Origin: Kluyvera genomosp. 1
Lineage (GTDB): Bacteria > Pseudomonadota > Gammaproteobacteria > Enterobacterales > Enterobacteriaceae
Direction of reading: 5' to 3'
DNA length: 64,000 bases
Assembly: GCF_001266615.1 (NCBI RefSeq)
Contig: NZ_LGHZ01000001.1
Span: 62,001 to 126,000, forward strand
Shown piece by piece: positions 53,945 to 64,000 of the stretch; position 1 is the first letter of the stretch, and each line of letters opens with the position of its first letter. The notes below the pieces were generated by a model. It did not search any database, was not told the DNA's origin, and saw only the letters and a program-made list of their open reading frames with translations. Made by a program: the position numbers and the translations under genes.

Positions 53945-56494
53945 ATGAGTCGATTATTAATATCAACACCGCCCCTCATTTTATTAATTATTTATTCCTC
54001 AAGCGAAGTAGCGTCTGCCCGGGAGCACTTCAACCCGGCGCTACTTGAAACAGGACAGGGAATATCTGCTAATGTCGATCTTTCAGCTTACGAGAGAGGC
54101 TCGCAGGCGCCCGGAAAATATCGCGTTGATATTTATCTCAATAATAAGCAAGTAGACACGCGTGACGTCGATTTTATCGAGCAAATTGCCTCCGCCGATA
54201 AAAGCAACCTCATCCCCTGCCTTTCGCTGAAACAGCTAAAGGAATGGGGCGTAAAAATTGATGAATATCCTGGCATAGCGACTGATGACAGCCGCTGTGC
54301 CAATCTCTCGGCGATCCCCGCAGCCGCTACGGAACTTCAGTTTTCTCGTCAGCGTCTGAATATCAGTATCCCGCAGGCGGCTCTGCTCTCACGACCTAAG
54401 GACTATGTGTCCCCTGATAAATGGGATGAGGGCATTTCCGCCCTACTGCTTAGCTATAACCTGAGTGGTATCACGACCCGTAAGCGCAATAGCAGCGGCC
54501 AGGATGGCGACAGTCAATATGGCAGCTTTCATCCAGGCCTCAACATAGGCCCCTGGCGATTCAGGAATTTTACCACGTGGAACCATGATAATACCGGGGA
54601 GAACAACCTTGATTCCGTATACAACTATGTTTCCCGAGACATCAAGTCGTTAAAAAGCCAGTTAGTGCTTGGGGATAGTAATACCAAAAATGACGTCTTT
54701 GATAGCCTTGCGTTTCGCGGTGCCTCGCTCGCATCTGACGATGACATGACGCCCGATAGCGTCAGAAACTATGCGCCCGTGATTCATGGTATTGCTAAAT
54801 CCAATGCCGTCGTGACCGTGATGCAAAATGGCCACAGTATTTATAAAACAACGGTGGCGCCTGGCGCATTTGAAATTAACGACCTCTTTTCCACCGGCAG
54901 CGCGGGCGATCTTCAGGTTGAAATTAAAGAGTCAGATGGCAGCGTACAGACACTTATCGTTCCATACGCCTCATTACCGGTACTGCACCGGGAAGGCCAT
55001 TACGATTACAGCATCGTCGCCGGTAGAACTCACGTCGGTAGCGGTAAAGAAGCCAGCTTTACACAATCTACGCTCATCTATGGTCTGCCACATGGCCTGA
55101 CGTTATACGGTGGCGTGCAATATGCCGATATCGACTACACCGCGCTATCGGCCGGGCTGGGCGAAAACCTGGGTAACTTCGGTGCCCTCTCTTTTGACAT
55201 CACTCAGGCCTGGTCAAAACCTTACCGCACAGGCATGGACGACACCCGAACTCAGTCCAACGATAGCGGCCAGTCTCTTCGTTTGCGATACAGCAAAGAT
55301 ATTCTGACGACCGGCACCAATTTCAGCATCGCCGGGTATCGTTACTCTACCCGCGGCTATATGTCGCTTCCGGACGTGCTGCAAAGTTACGATGATACGA
55401 ATTTTACTGGCCACAGCAAAAACCGCACCGAATTTACTATTTCACAAGACATCGTGTACGGTTCGATTGCCGCTAGTTATGTCAATGAGCATTATTGGGA
55501 TAAGAGCCGCATGTCATCCGTCAGCGTCAGCTATAACAATAGCTGGCGCGGTATAACTTACGGATTCAGCTATACCTATAATCTGAATAATGATGACAAT
55601 ACGGATAGCGACGACGTCCACAATACAAGCGACAGCAGTGACGAGCGCCAATTTTCCTTTAACCTCAGTATTCCCTTCGACTCGTTTTCATCAGGCAGCT
55701 TTGTTAACTACAGCCTGAATAACACCCGTCACGGAGCAACAACGCACAACGTCGGCATTTCCGGTACCGCGCTGGCTGACAATAGCCTGAACTGGAGCGT
55801 TCAGGAAGGCTATTCCAACGACGACAATCAAACCAACGGCAGTCTCTACGGCAATTATCAGGGCCGTTATGCCGAGCTCAGCAGCGGCTATGCCTATGAC
55901 GGCAATAGCCATCGACTGAACTACGGGATTCAGGGCGGTATCGTTGCGCATAAAAATGGCATTACGCTGGCACAATCACTGAACGACACCATCATATTAG
56001 TCAATGCCCAAGGGGCAAAAGACGTTCCCGTCAGCAGTCAGACGGGCGTCATGACCGATAGCCGTGGTTTTGCCGTGGTTCCCTACGCCAATCCTTATCA
56101 CAAAAACAGTATCTCTTTGGATACTGAACAGATAACCAGCAGCAACGTCGATCTGCACGATACCACCCAATACGTTTACCCCACCCGTGGCGCCGTTGTA
56201 GAGGCAGGATATCGTGCCAGCATTGGCTATCGCGCCCTGTTCACATTGATACAGGCAAATGGCAAACCGGTGCCATTTGGCGCGATGGTGAGCCCGACCG
56301 GCACGCCAACGGAGAAAGACAACAGCAGCATTGTTGGCGATGAAGGGCAGGCTTATTTATCCGGCTTGCAAGACACGGGGAAACTGCAGGTTAAGTGGGG
56401 AACCACCCGCGTAACCCAATGCGTTGTGAACTATTCATTGCCTAAGAAGAAAAGTCTCTCGGGTATCGAAATACTGCATGCTGAGTGCCTCTAA
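53945..56494 (+). CDS. Fimbrial outer-membrane usher (operon 2)
   Basis: This 849-residue PapC/FimD usher has a signal sequence, then the N-terminal domain from HFNPALLETGQGISANVDLS. The plug and barrel carry DDMTPDSVRNYAPVIHGIA. The conserved SVQEGYSNDDNQ strand region and TDSRGFAVVPYANPY lie toward the end, with the C-terminal Cys pair VTQCVVNY and ILHAECL. ATG 53945 is chosen for its spacing from AAGAG; a GTG two codons upstream is also possible. Assembly and secretion of operon 2 subunits is its role. Confidence 0.93.
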   Translation: MSRLLISTPPLILLIIYSSSEVASAREHFNPALLETGQGISANVDLSAYERGSQAPGKYRVDIYLNNKQVDTRDVDFIEQIASADKSNLIPCLSLKQLKEWGVKIDEYPGIATDDSRCANLSAIPAAATELQFSRQRLNISIPQAALLSRPKDYVSPDKWDEGISALLLSYNLSGITTRKRNSSGQDGDSQYGSFHPGLNIGPWRFRNFTTWNHDNTGENNLDSVYNYVSRDIKSLKSQLVLGDSNTKNDVFDSLAFRGASLASDDDMTPDSVRNYAPVIHGIAKSNAVVTVMQNGHSIYKTTVAPGAFEINDLFSTGSAGDLQVEIKESDGSVQTLIVPYASLPVLHREGHYDYSIVAGRTHVGSGKEASFTQSTLIYGLPHGLTLYGGVQYADIDYTALSAGLGENLGNFGALSFDITQAWSKPYRTGMDDTRTQSNDSGQSLRLRYSKDILTTGTNFSIAGYRYSTRGYMSLPDVLQSYDDTNFTGHSKNRTEFTISQDIVYGSIAASYVNEHYWDKSRMSSVSVSYNNSWRGITYGFSYTYNLNNDDNTDSDDVHNTSDSSDERQFSFNLSIPFDSFSSGSFVNYSLNNTRHGATTHNVGISGTALADNSLNWSVQEGYSNDDNQTNGSLYGNYQGRYAELSSGYAYDGNSHRLNYGIQGGIVAHKNGITLAQSLNDTIILVNAQGAKDVPVSSQTGVMTDSRGFAVVPYANPYHKNSISLDTEQITSSNVDLHDTTQYVYPTRGAVVEAGYRASIGYRALFTLIQANGKPVPFGAMVSPTGTPTEKDNSSIVGDEGQAYLSGLQDTGKLQVKWGTTRVTQCVVNYSLPKKKSLSGIEILHAECL

Positions 56495-57046
56495 ATGACG
56501 CTTCATTTATTGAAAAAAACCTGTACGGCAAGTCTGGTAAGCGTTCTGTTAAGCGGACCCGCTTTGGCCTACAACACCAGCGATACCATTCAGGTACAGG
56601 TGATGGGGCAAATCGTGACTGCGGTTTGCGAAGTTGCCGTTGATAGCACCGTCGACCTTGGTCAAGTCGAAAGAAGCGATCTTTCTATTCCGGGCGGGAA
56701 CAGCGGCTCCGTCACCTTTGCGGTCACACTGACCCAATGCTCACCGGAGCTAACGCAGGTCACCATTGGTTTTAGCGGCACGCCCTATACCGCCGATCCT
56801 GCCTACGCTCAGGCGATTTACGCCAATGAACTCGCCGACGGTGCCTCCGATGTTGGCCTTCAACTTCTCAATCTGGACGGCAAAACGATGGTTAATTTAG
56901 CCAACGGCGTGAACTACACCATGCCACTGGATGCAGGGGTCGATAGCAAGGTGCTGCACTTTATGAGCCGAATGTATACCCCGCACGGCACACCCGGCGC
57001 AGGCGACTTTAAAAGCGCCGTGACGCTCAACTTTACCTATCAATAA
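56495..57046 (+). CDS. Minor fimbrial subunit (operon 2)
   Basis: This 183-residue pilin-fold protein starts directly after the usher stop (TAAATG). The signal peptide ends ALA-YNT. The N-terminal strand is IQVQVMGQIVTAVCEVA, the second cysteine is in LTQCSPEL, and the last strand is SAVTLNFTYQ. From its position between usher and adhesin it is probably a tip-fibrillum adaptor. Confidence 0.88.
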   Translation: MTLHLLKKTCTASLVSVLLSGPALAYNTSDTIQVQVMGQIVTAVCEVAVDSTVDLGQVERSDLSIPGGNSGSVTFAVTLTQCSPELTQVTIGFSGTPYTADPAYAQAIYANELADGASDVGLQLLNLDGKTMVNLANGVNYTMPLDAGVDSKVLHFMSRMYTPHGTPGAGDFKSAVTLNFTYQ

Positions 57047-57062
57047 TAATCACGGTACTCAG

Positions 57063-58139
57063 ATGCACATGAAGACAAAATGGCTACTCTTTCTCTTTTC
57101 CCTGCTGGTATTCACCCAGCATAGTCTCGCTGCCTGCAAACGCGGTGGCGGCGTGTTTGCCGATAAAAGCATGGCCACCTCAACAGTCGCGCTACCCGCA
57201 AACGTGGTGGTCGAAAGCCGGAGTTACGCTGCCGGCGAAAGCATTTATCAATCGGGCTGGAAGGCAGGGTCCAATGATGACCTCACCATTGAAGGCTGCG
57301 GCAGGAACTATGTTGTCGGCTTTTTCTATCTCAACAGCCCACAGGTTGATAGTGCTGCAGGCACCCAGGTCATGCCCACCAATATTCCTGGTCTTGGTGT
57401 AAAAGTCACAACCCAAAATCAGGCGGGGCCCTACGATGGCGTGATGGCCATTGATAATGACTGGCACGACGGTGACGGTAAAAGTACCCATACGCTAAGT
57501 AATTCACAATATCAGGTTGAACTGGTGGCGCTTGGCGGCCCTATTTCATCCGGCAATCTAACCTTCAGCAGCCCTCTTGCCCAGGTTGAGTTTCGTGAAA
57601 GTAAAAGCCATAGCAACGGCGATGTCGCCTCAAACGTGGTGCTGACCAATACCGCAGTGACCGTTAAAGCGATGGGCTGTAACGCCGATGTTTCCTCAAT
57701 CAGCTTTAATTTTGGCATGATCAAGCTGGCGGCATTTGATGCCGCAAGTAAAGTTTCCGCCCCTGATACGCAGAACATCACCCTAAGCTGTGAGCCTGGC
57801 ACCAACGTCTCTTTATCCGTCAATGCAACGGCAGCCGCGGGAGATAACGCTAATAATACGGTGTTAGCCTTAACGGGTGCCGGCAGTGACGGCGTTGCCA
57901 CCGGCATAGGCGTACAGTTAGGGTTAAAAGCCAGCGGCTACGATAGCGGTGCAAATGGCCTGCCTCTTAACCAAAGCATTCCTTTGTTCACCTCTTCAAG
58001 AAGCGGTGTGTCCTACAACAGCGGCGGAGCCTCCGCTCAGGAGCAGCTAACCTTCAGCGCCAGCTACTATAAAACCGCAGCAGCAGTAACGGCGGGATCG
58101 GCAAATGCCACCGCGGTGCTTTCGCTAACATATAATTGA
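57063..58139 (+). CDS. Fimbrial tip adhesin (operon 2)
   Basis: This 358-residue two-domain adhesin has a signal peptide ending SLA-AC. The lectin-like N-terminal domain (about 25-200) has Cys pairs AACKRGG and IEGCGRNY. The pilin domain begins near VTVKAMGCNADVSSISFN, has the cysteine of NITLSCEPG and ends TAVLSLTYN. It is the last structural gene of operon 2. Start choice is between 57063 and the ATG two codons in. The receptor is unknown. Confidence 0.88.
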   Translation: MHMKTKWLLFLFSLLVFTQHSLAACKRGGGVFADKSMATSTVALPANVVVESRSYAAGESIYQSGWKAGSNDDLTIEGCGRNYVVGFFYLNSPQVDSAAGTQVMPTNIPGLGVKVTTQNQAGPYDGVMAIDNDWHDGDGKSTHTLSNSQYQVELVALGGPISSGNLTFSSPLAQVEFRESKSHSNGDVASNVVLTNTAVTVKAMGCNADVSSISFNFGMIKLAAFDAASKVSAPDTQNITLSCEPGTNVSLSVNATAAAGDNANNTVLALTGAGSDGVATGIGVQLGLKASGYDSGANGLPLNQSIPLFTSSRSGVSYNSGGASAQEQLTFSASYYKTAAAVTAGSANATAVLSLTYN

Positions 58140-58306
58140 TATGAATATTTTCAACCATAAGTAATATAAAAACAGAATATATAATGCACACGCATGCGGT
58201 AATTATGAATTTATGATTTAGTGAAAAGCGATTTACAGTTCATGTGATGATTCATACCATTCATAACTTGTTTTATGTGAATTAATATATCAAGGACGAT
58301 AAATTC

Positions 58307-58969
58307 ATGAATAATTCAATAAGAAATTCCGCGCATCAACTCTGGGGAGAAAAGCCGATTCTCCACTACCACATCATTATGGATACCATCCTGCCGCTGG
58401 CGAGAATCATAGACTGTCCCAAAAATAAAAAACTTAACCTGATTCACTCTGGACAAGACGTTTGCTACTTTTTATTCGAAGGCTACGCCGCGCTGTGCCG
58501 AAGTCCTGATGGTCTGGTGCTCAGCAATATCCGTACCCCGCATATTTTCGGTCTCAATAACATCATCTTGCCGTATATCGAAAAGTATTATATCCGGGCA
58601 GAGAAAGAGTGCGTGATCATGATGGCCGATGCGTTGGCCGTTAAAAAAGCCATTGAAGATAACAATCTCTGGGAGAGTCTGGCCATTATTCTGGCCTACC
58701 AGTCATATGAATTCAGCAGCATCATCAATCTGTTCACCGGGCGTTCCAGTTATGAACTGATTTGCTACCAAATCATCGCATTAATGAATGAACCCGCAGA
58801 GATCCGGATGAACGTGACGCCTGCCCAATACATTATGGATAAAACTCTACTTTCACGCAGCTATGTGATGAAAATCATCGCCCAACTCAAGCACAGTGAA
58901 AAAATTACGATTGAAAACAAAACGCTAGTCTGCGCAACGCCACTGATTAACGAGCTAGCACAGCATTAA
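58307..58969 (+). CDS. IprA-like/CRP-like winged-helix regulator
   Basis: This 220-residue protein has an N-terminal cyclic-nucleotide-binding-like barrel (LNLIHSGQDVCYFLFEGYAALC, lacking the cAMP phosphate cassette). The C-terminal helix-turn-helix is PAQYIMDKTLLSRSYVMKIIAQL with a short wing. Such proteins regulate surface and oxidative-stress genes and often accompany fimbrial operons. It is co-oriented with operon 2 and 167 bp behind the adhesin gene, so it probably regulates that operon. The ligand is unknown. A hairpin follows. Confidence 0.82.
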   Translation: MNNSIRNSAHQLWGEKPILHYHIIMDTILPLARIIDCPKNKKLNLIHSGQDVCYFLFEGYAALCRSPDGLVLSNIRTPHIFGLNNIILPYIEKYYIRAEKECVIMMADALAVKKAIEDNNLWESLAIILAYQSYEFSSIINLFTGRSSYELICYQIIALMNEPAEIRMNVTPAQYIMDKTLLSRSYVMKIIAQLKHSEKITIENKTLVCATPLINELAQH

Positions 58970-58995
58970 CGCCCCTATACTGGCGGCCACACCCA

Positions 58996-59024
58996 GCCCT
59001 CTATTCTCATGTTGAACAGAGGGC
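58996..59024. terminator. Hairpin after the operon 2 regulator
   Basis: GCCCTCT (58996-59002) pairs with AGAGGGC (59018-59024). It separates the fimbrial block from sapA. The T content afterwards is modest. Confidence 0.55.
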
Positions 59025-59152
59025 AGAAACCTTCTTTTATTCAGATAACCCTACTCGACTGGCGACTTTTAAGGCAGTTGAATTCATACATTTTCCCCTG
59101 ACCGCCGTAAGTGCGATACACTTTGCAGATCAATCGAAAAAACAATGAAACT

Positions 59153-60802
59153 ATGCGCCTGAATTTGTCACCTTTACTGGCAGCACTGGGGTTAATCTGC
59201 GGCCAGGCGATTGCCGCACCGCAACCGCTCTCCCCGCCCCGTGCCGACATACGCGACAGCGGCTTTGTCTACTGCGTTAGCGGGCAGGTTAACACCTTTA
59301 ACCCGCAAAAAGCGGGCAGCGGACTGATTGTGGATACTCTGGCAGCTCAGCTTTACGATCGCCTGCTGGATGTCGATCCCTATACGTATCGCCTGGTACC
59401 GGAGCTGGCTGAAAGTTGGGAAGTCCTGGACAATGGCGCGACCTACCGCTTCCATTTACGCAGCGATGTTCAGTTCCAGACCACCCGCTGGTTTACCCCA
59501 ACGCGCGCGCTCAATGCCGACGACGTGGTATTTACCTTTGAGCGTATTTTCGACCGCAAGCATCCGTGGCATAACGTCAACGGTAGCGCCTTCCCCTATT
59601 TTGACAGTCTGCAGTTTGCCGACAGCGTGCAGAGCGTTCGCAAGCTGGACAACCATACCGTTGAGTTTCGTCTGACGCGTCCGGATGCATCGTTCCTTTG
59701 GCATCTGGCCACCCACTACGCCTCGGTCATGTCAGCAGAATATGCCGCGAAGCTGACTCAGCAGGATCATCAAGAGCTGCTCGACCGCCAACCGGTTGGC
59801 ACCGGCCCCTTCCAGCTTGATGAGTACCAGGCTGGGCAATATATTCGCCTGCAGCGTCACCCTAAATTCTGGCGAGGTACGCCGTTAATGCCGCAGGTGG
59901 TGGTTGACCTGGGGTCCGGGGGAACCGGACGTCTATCGAAACTGTTAACCGGCGAGTGCGATGTCCTGGCCTGGCCTGCCGCCAGTCAGCTCACTATTTT
60001 ACGTGATGATCCGCGGTTACGCCTGACGCTGCGCCCGGGCATGAACATTGCCTATCTGGCGTTTAATACCGACAAACCTCCGTTGAATAATCCCGAGGTG
60101 CGTCATGCACTGTCGCTGGCCATCAACAACCAGCGTCTGATGCAATCGATTTATTACGGTACCGCTGAAACCGCGGCCTCTATTTTGCCGCGCGCTTCCT
60201 GGGCTTACGATAACGAAGCTAAAATTACCGAATACAACCCGAAAGAGGGTCGCCGACGGTTGCAGGCGTTGGGAATCGACAAGCTAACGCTGCACCTGTG
60301 GGTGCCAACCAGTTCACAGGCATGGAACCCAAGCCCGCTCAAAACTGCGGAACTTATTCAGGCGGATATGGCGCAGATTGGCGTGAAAGTGGTGATTGTG
60401 CCGGTTGAGGGACGTTTCCAGGAAGCCCGGTTGATGGACATGAACCACGACCTGACGCTTTCTGGCTGGGCCACAGACAGTAACGACCCGGATAGCTTCT
60501 TCCGTCCGCTGTTGAGCTGCGCGGCCATCAACTCGCAGACGAATTTTGCCCACTGGTGCAATCGCGAGTTTGACAGCGTACTGCGAAAAGCGCTGGATTC
60601 GCAGCAGCTGGCTTCACGCATTGATGCCTATGATGAAGCACAGCAGATTCTGGCACGCGAACTGCCTATTCTGCCGCTCGCCTCTTCGCTGCGTTTGCAG
60701 GCCTATCGCTACGACATGAAAGGACTGGTGCTGAGTCCGTTTGGCAATGCTTCATTCGCGGGCGTATCACGGGAAAAAGAAGAGAAGGTGCAGAAACCAT
60801 GA
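59153..60802 (+). CDS. sapA: Periplasmic peptide-binding protein SapA
   Basis: This 549-residue SBP_bac_5 protein has a signal peptide ending GQAIA-AP. It matches E. coli SapA closely, e.g. [20 protein letters not shown] and [20 protein letters not shown]. It binds antimicrobial peptides and heme in pathogens; it is the binding component of the Sap system. The start at 59153 (MRLNLSPLL) is set by homology; the ORF's 14 preceding codons are not conserved. It overlaps sapB by four bases. Confidence 0.96.
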   Translation: MRLNLSPLLAALGLICGQAIAAPQPLSPPRADIRDSGFVYCVSGQVNTFNPQKAGSGLIVDTLAAQLYDRLLDVDPYTYRLVPELAESWEVLDNGATYRFHLRSDVQFQTTRWFTPTRALNADDVVFTFERIFDRKHPWHNVNGSAFPYFDSLQFADSVQSVRKLDNHTVEFRLTRPDASFLWHLATHYASVMSAEYAAKLTQQDHQELLDRQPVGTGPFQLDEYQAGQYIRLQRHPKFWRGTPLMPQVVVDLGSGGTGRLSKLLTGECDVLAWPAASQLTILRDDPRLRLTLRPGMNIAYLAFNTDKPPLNNPEVRHALSLAINNQRLMQSIYYGTAETAASILPRASWAYDNEAKITEYNPKEGRRRLQALGIDKLTLHLWVPTSSQAWNPSPLKTAELIQADMAQIGVKVVIVPVEGRFQEARLMDMNHDLTLSGWATDSNDPDSFFRPLLSCAAINSQTNFAHWCNREFDSVLRKALDSQQLASRIDAYDEAQQILARELPILPLASSLRLQAYRYDMKGLVLSPFGNASFAGVSREKEEKVQKP

Positions 60803-61764
60803 TTATTTTCACCCTTCGTCGCCTGCTACTGCTACTGGTCACGCTCTTTTTTCTGACCATCGTCGGCTTTTGTTTAAGCTACTTTACGCCGCACGCTCCG
60901 CTGCAGGGAGCATCGCTGTGGAACGCCTGGGCATTCTGGTTCGATAGCGTAATGCACTGGGACTTCGGCGTCTCCAGTATCAACGGCCAGCCCATTTCCG
61001 AACAGCTTCGTCAGGTTTTTCCAGCGACCATGGAGCTGTGCATCATGGCCTTTGGCTTCGCGCTGCTGGTCGGTATTCCTGTCGGCATGCTGGCGGGGAT
61101 AACCCGCAATAAATGGCAGGATAAAGTTATCAGCTTTTTCGCCCTGCTCGGTTTTTCTATTCCGGTATTCTGGCTGGCGCTGCTGCTCACGCTGTTCTTC
61201 TCGTTAACGCTGGGCTGGCTGCCGGTGTCCGGTCGCTTTGACTTGCTCTATGAAGTCAAAAATGTCACCGGTTTTGCGCTGATTGATGCCTGGCTGTCCG
61301 ACTCGCCATGGCGTCACGAGATGATCATGAGCGCCCTGCGCCATATGGTGCTGCCGGTGCTGACTCTGGCCGTCGCGCCAACCACCGAAGTGGTTCGACT
61401 GATGCGCATCAGCACCATTGCTATTTACGATACCAATTACGTGAAAGCGGCTGCCACCCGCGGGGTGTCGCGCCTGACCATTCTGCGTCGCCATGTGTTA
61501 CACAACGCACTGCCGCCGGTGATCCCACGTTTAGGGCTGCAATTTTCCACCATGCTGACGCTGGCGATGATTACCGAAATGGTCTTTAGCTGGCCTGGAC
61601 TTGGGCGCTGGATGATCAACGCCATTCGCCAGCAGGACTACGCGGCGATTTCTGCGGGCGTGATGGTAATCGGTGCATTGGTGATCATTATTAACGTGAT
61701 CTCCGATATTTTGGGTGCTATGGCTAACCCGCTGAAACATAAGGAATGGTATGCCTTACGATAG
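60799..61764 (+). CDS. sapB: Sap ABC transporter permease SapB
   Basis: This 321-residue DppB-type inner-membrane permease has six helices. VNATRGV-like coupling residues lie in [20 protein letters not shown], and the first helix is [20 protein letters not shown]. In E. coli, SapBCDF has been reported to export putrescine; in pathogens it confers antimicrobial peptide resistance. It overlaps sapA and sapC. Confidence 0.96.
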   Translation: MIIFTLRRLLLLLVTLFFLTIVGFCLSYFTPHAPLQGASLWNAWAFWFDSVMHWDFGVSSINGQPISEQLRQVFPATMELCIMAFGFALLVGIPVGMLAGITRNKWQDKVISFFALLGFSIPVFWLALLLTLFFSLTLGWLPVSGRFDLLYEVKNVTGFALIDAWLSDSPWRHEMIMSALRHMVLPVLTLAVAPTTEVVRLMRISTIAIYDTNYVKAAATRGVSRLTILRRHVLHNALPPVIPRLGLQFSTMLTLAMITEMVFSWPGLGRWMINAIRQQDYAAISAGVMVIGALVIIINVISDILGAMANPLKHKEWYALR

Positions 61765-62641
61765 CGTCTACCTTGAAAAGCGGCCGCCGGGCGCACTGCG
61801 CACCGTGTGGCGCAAATTCTACGGTGATACCACCGCCATGATTGGCTTTTACGGCTGCATTGGGCTGGTTGTTGTCTGCGTATTCGGCGGCTGGTTTGCC
61901 CCGTACGGCATCGACCAACAGTTCCTGGGGTATCAGCTGTTACCGCCGTCATGGTCGCGCTATGGAGAAGTGTCCTTCTTCCTGGGGACCGACGATTTAG
62001 GCCGCGACGTACTGAGCCGCTTGCTAAGCGGTGCTGCGCCAACGGTTGGCGGTGCCTTTGTCGTGACGCTTGCTGCCACGGCATTTGGCCTCGTACTGGG
62101 TGCGTTTGCCGGATCAACCCATGGTTTACGTTCTGCGGTACTTAACCACATCCTGGATACCCTGCTGTCGATCCCTTCTCTGCTGCTGGCGATTATTGTG
62201 GTGGCCTTTGCTGGCCCGCATCTCTCCCACGCTATGTTTGCTGTGTGGTTGGCCCTGCTGCCGCGTATGGTGCGTTCCATCTATAGCATGGTGCACGATG
62301 AGCTGGAGCGTGATTACGTTATCGCGGCCCGCCTCGACGGCGCTACCACGCTGAATATTCTGTGGTTCGCCATTTTGCCTAATATCGCCGCGGGCCTGGT
62401 CACCGAGATCACCCGCGCCCTGTCAATGGCGATCCTCGATATCGCCGCGCTCGGTTTCCTCGATCTTGGCGCGCAGCTGCCGTCACCAGAATGGGGCGCG
62501 ATGCTGGGCGATGCGCTGGAACTGATTTATGTAGCACCGTGGACGGTGATGCTGCCGGGTGCCGCAATCATGGTTAGCGTACTGCTGGTTAACCTGCTGG
62601 GTGACGGCATTCGCCGCGCCATTAATGCGGGGGTGGAATAA
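61751..62641 (+). CDS. sapC: Sap ABC transporter permease SapC
   Basis: This 296-residue DppC-type permease shows [20 protein letters not shown] in the first helix, [16 protein letters not shown] after it, and the coupling loop [19 protein letters not shown]. It starts 14 bases inside sapB and ends on the sapD start (TAATG). Confidence 0.96.
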   Translation: MPYDSVYLEKRPPGALRTVWRKFYGDTTAMIGFYGCIGLVVVCVFGGWFAPYGIDQQFLGYQLLPPSWSRYGEVSFFLGTDDLGRDVLSRLLSGAAPTVGGAFVVTLAATAFGLVLGAFAGSTHGLRSAVLNHILDTLLSIPSLLLAIIVVAFAGPHLSHAMFAVWLALLPRMVRSIYSMVHDELERDYVIAARLDGATTLNILWFAILPNIAAGLVTEITRALSMAILDIAALGFLDLGAQLPSPEWGAMLGDALELIYVAPWTVMLPGAAIMVSVLLVNLLGDGIRRAINAGVE

Positions 62642-63633
62642 TGCCATTACTTGATATTCGCAATCTCACCATTGAGTTTAAGACCAATGATGGCTGGGTA
62701 AAGGCCGTCGATCGCGTCAGCATGACGCTGGCGGAAGGCGAAATCCGCGGGCTAGTTGGCGAGTCGGGTTCAGGCAAAAGTCTTATCGCAAAAGCCATTT
62801 GTGGCGTGAACAAGGACAACTGGCGCGTCACCGCTGACCGCATGCGTTTTGATGATATCGACCTATTACGCCTTTCTAACCGTGAACGTCGTCGGCTGGT
62901 TGGGCACAACGTGTCGATGATCTTCCAGGAACCGCAGTCATGTCTCGACCCGTCTGAGCGCGTCGGCAAACAGCTGACGCAAAACATTCCCGGCTGGACC
63001 TTTAAGGGCCACTGGTGGCAGCGTTTTGGCTGGCGTAAACGTCGCGCCATTGAGCTGCTGCACCGCGTCGGCATCAAAGATCATAAAGATGCTATGCGTA
63101 GCTTCCCCTACGAGCTGACCGAAGGGGAATGTCAGAAAGTGATGATCGCCATCGCGCTGGCTAACCAGCCGCGCCTGCTGATTGCCGATGAGCCGACCAA
63201 CGCCATGGAGCCGACCACTCAGGCGCAGATCTTCCGTCTGCTGACCGGCCTTAACCAAAATAACAACACCACTATTCTGCTGATTTCACATGACTTACAG
63301 ATGCTGACCCACTGGGCGGATAAAATTAACGTCATGTACTGTGGGCAAACGGTAGAAAGCGCTCCCAGCGAGGAACTGGTCAGTATCCCTCATCATCCTT
63401 ATACCCAGGCACTTATCCGCGCCATCCCGGATTTCGGCCGTTCGATGCCGCATAAAAGCCGTTTGAACACCCTTTCGGGCGCGATCCCACTTTTGGAACA
63501 GCTGCCCATGGGCTGCCGCCTTGGGCCTCGTTGCCCCTACGCCCAGCGTAAATGCATTGAAACCCCGCGTCTGACGGGAGCGAAGAATCACCTGTTCGCC
63601 TGTCATTTCCCGCTCAATATGGAGAAAGAGTGA
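62641..63633 (+). CDS. sapD: Sap ABC transporter ATPase SapD
   Basis: This 330-residue ATPase has Walker [10 protein letters not shown]-loop [13 protein letters not shown], the unusual signature LTEGECQKV in place of LSGGQ (as in E. coli SapD), Walker [13 protein letters not shown] and H-loop ISHD. A C-terminal cysteine-rich segment ([17 protein letters not shown]) is typical of the OppD subgroup. SapD is also known to stimulate Trk potassium uptake. Confidence 0.96.
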   Translation: MPLLDIRNLTIEFKTNDGWVKAVDRVSMTLAEGEIRGLVGESGSGKSLIAKAICGVNKDNWRVTADRMRFDDIDLLRLSNRERRRLVGHNVSMIFQEPQSCLDPSERVGKQLTQNIPGWTFKGHWWQRFGWRKRRAIELLHRVGIKDHKDAMRSFPYELTEGECQKVMIAIALANQPRLLIADEPTNAMEPTTQAQIFRLLTGLNQNNNTTILLISHDLQMLTHWADKINVMYCGQTVESAPSEELVSIPHHPYTQALIRAIPDFGRSMPHKSRLNTLSGAIPLLEQLPMGCRLGPRCPYAQRKCIETPRLTGAKNHLFACHFPLNMEKE

Positions 63634-63634
63634 C

Positions 63635-64000
63635 ATGGTCGAAACCTTACTCGAAGTGCGTAATCTGAGTAAAACCTTCCGCTATCGCACCGGTTGGTTC
63701 CACCGCCAAACGCTTCAGGCGGTGAAGCCGTTAAGCTTTACCCTGCGTGAAAAACAGACGCTGGCGATTATTGGCGAGAACGGTTCCGGTAAATCGACGC
63801 TGGCCAAAATGCTGGCCGGTATGGTTGAACCGACCACCGGTGAGCTGCTGATTGATGACCATCCGCTTGAATATGGCGATTATTCGTTCCGTAGCCAGCG
63901 TATTCGCATGATTTTCCAGGACCCGAGCACCTCGCTGAACCCACGTCAGCGTATCTCGCAAATCCTCGATTTCCCGCTGCGTTTGAATACCGACCTCGAA
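63635..64000 (+). CDS. sapF: Sap ABC transporter ATPase SapF, 5' part
   Basis: The first 122 codons are present and the rest lies beyond the window. They start MVETLLEVRNLSKTFRYRTG with GAAAGAG upstream and contain Walker A GENGSGKS and Q-loop MIFQDPSTSLNP. It is the second ATPase of the Sap transporter, located one base after the sapD stop. Confidence 0.96.
   Translation, partial: MVETLLEVRNLSKTFRYRTGWFHRQTLQAVKPLSFTLREKQTLAIIGENGSGKSTLAKMLAGMVEPTTGELLIDDHPLEYGDYSFRSQRIRMIFQDPSTSLNPRQRISQILDFPLRLNTDLE

Overview
The window is chromosomal DNA of an enteric bacterium (Enterobacteriaceae), not E. coli itself. Its backbone is collinear with the E. coli K-12 region that runs from sap through psp, tyrR, tpx and mppA to zntB, dbpA, ttcA, ompN and ydbK. 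The core genes are close relatives of the K-12 proteins, but accessory DNA absent from K-12 lies between the core blocks. I cannot fix the genus from sequence alone; the Enterobacter/Citrobacter/Klebsiella neighbourhood is plausible.

Backbone block 1 (1-9.5 kb) holds the 3' part of nifJ/ydbK, the sRNA MicC, an OmpN-type porin, a three-gene operon (Tat-exported transglutaminase-like protein, MerT-like and MerP-like proteins), a tRNA-like sequence with an abnormal anticodon arm, a BhsA/YhcN-family small protein, ttcA (intact), dbpA, the anaerobic sRNA FnrS with its FNR site, and zntB.

Accessory block (9.6-35.7 kb). First comes a signalling and metabolism stretch: a chemoreceptor with no periplasmic sensor, an MHYT-GGDEF-EAL protein, a nitroreductase, a LysR regulator, a BdcA-like dehydrogenase, cytoplasmic alpha-amylase, a KTSC protein and a Cache-GGDEF diguanylate cyclase. 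An AraC regulator follows, with a divergent EmrAB-type efflux pair. Next is a decayed lambdoid late-control segment (Q, NinG, DUF1367). Then comes a chaperone-usher operon with two AT-rich regulators. The block ends with a DUF1090 protein, three small secreted proteins of unknown function (one a miniature pilin-like protein) and a decayed phage cytosine methyltransferase.

Backbone block 2 (35.7-52.3 kb) holds mppA, mpaA and ycjG (murein peptide recycling), tpx, tyrR, a repeat element, a five-gene peptide-type ABC transporter, ycjF-ycjX, and the phage-shock operon pspABCD with divergent pspF and its sigma-54 promoter. A second, different chaperone-usher operon with its own regulator (52.6-59.0 kb) sits between pspF and the sap operon. 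sapABCDF runs off the right edge inside sapF.

Themes: envelope stress and peptide recycling (psp, mpp/mpa/ycjG, sap), surface attachment (two fimbrial operons plus three c-di-GMP-linked proteins), and phage scars. The E. coli fnr-uspE-ogt neighbourhood expected between zntB and mppA is missing from this window.
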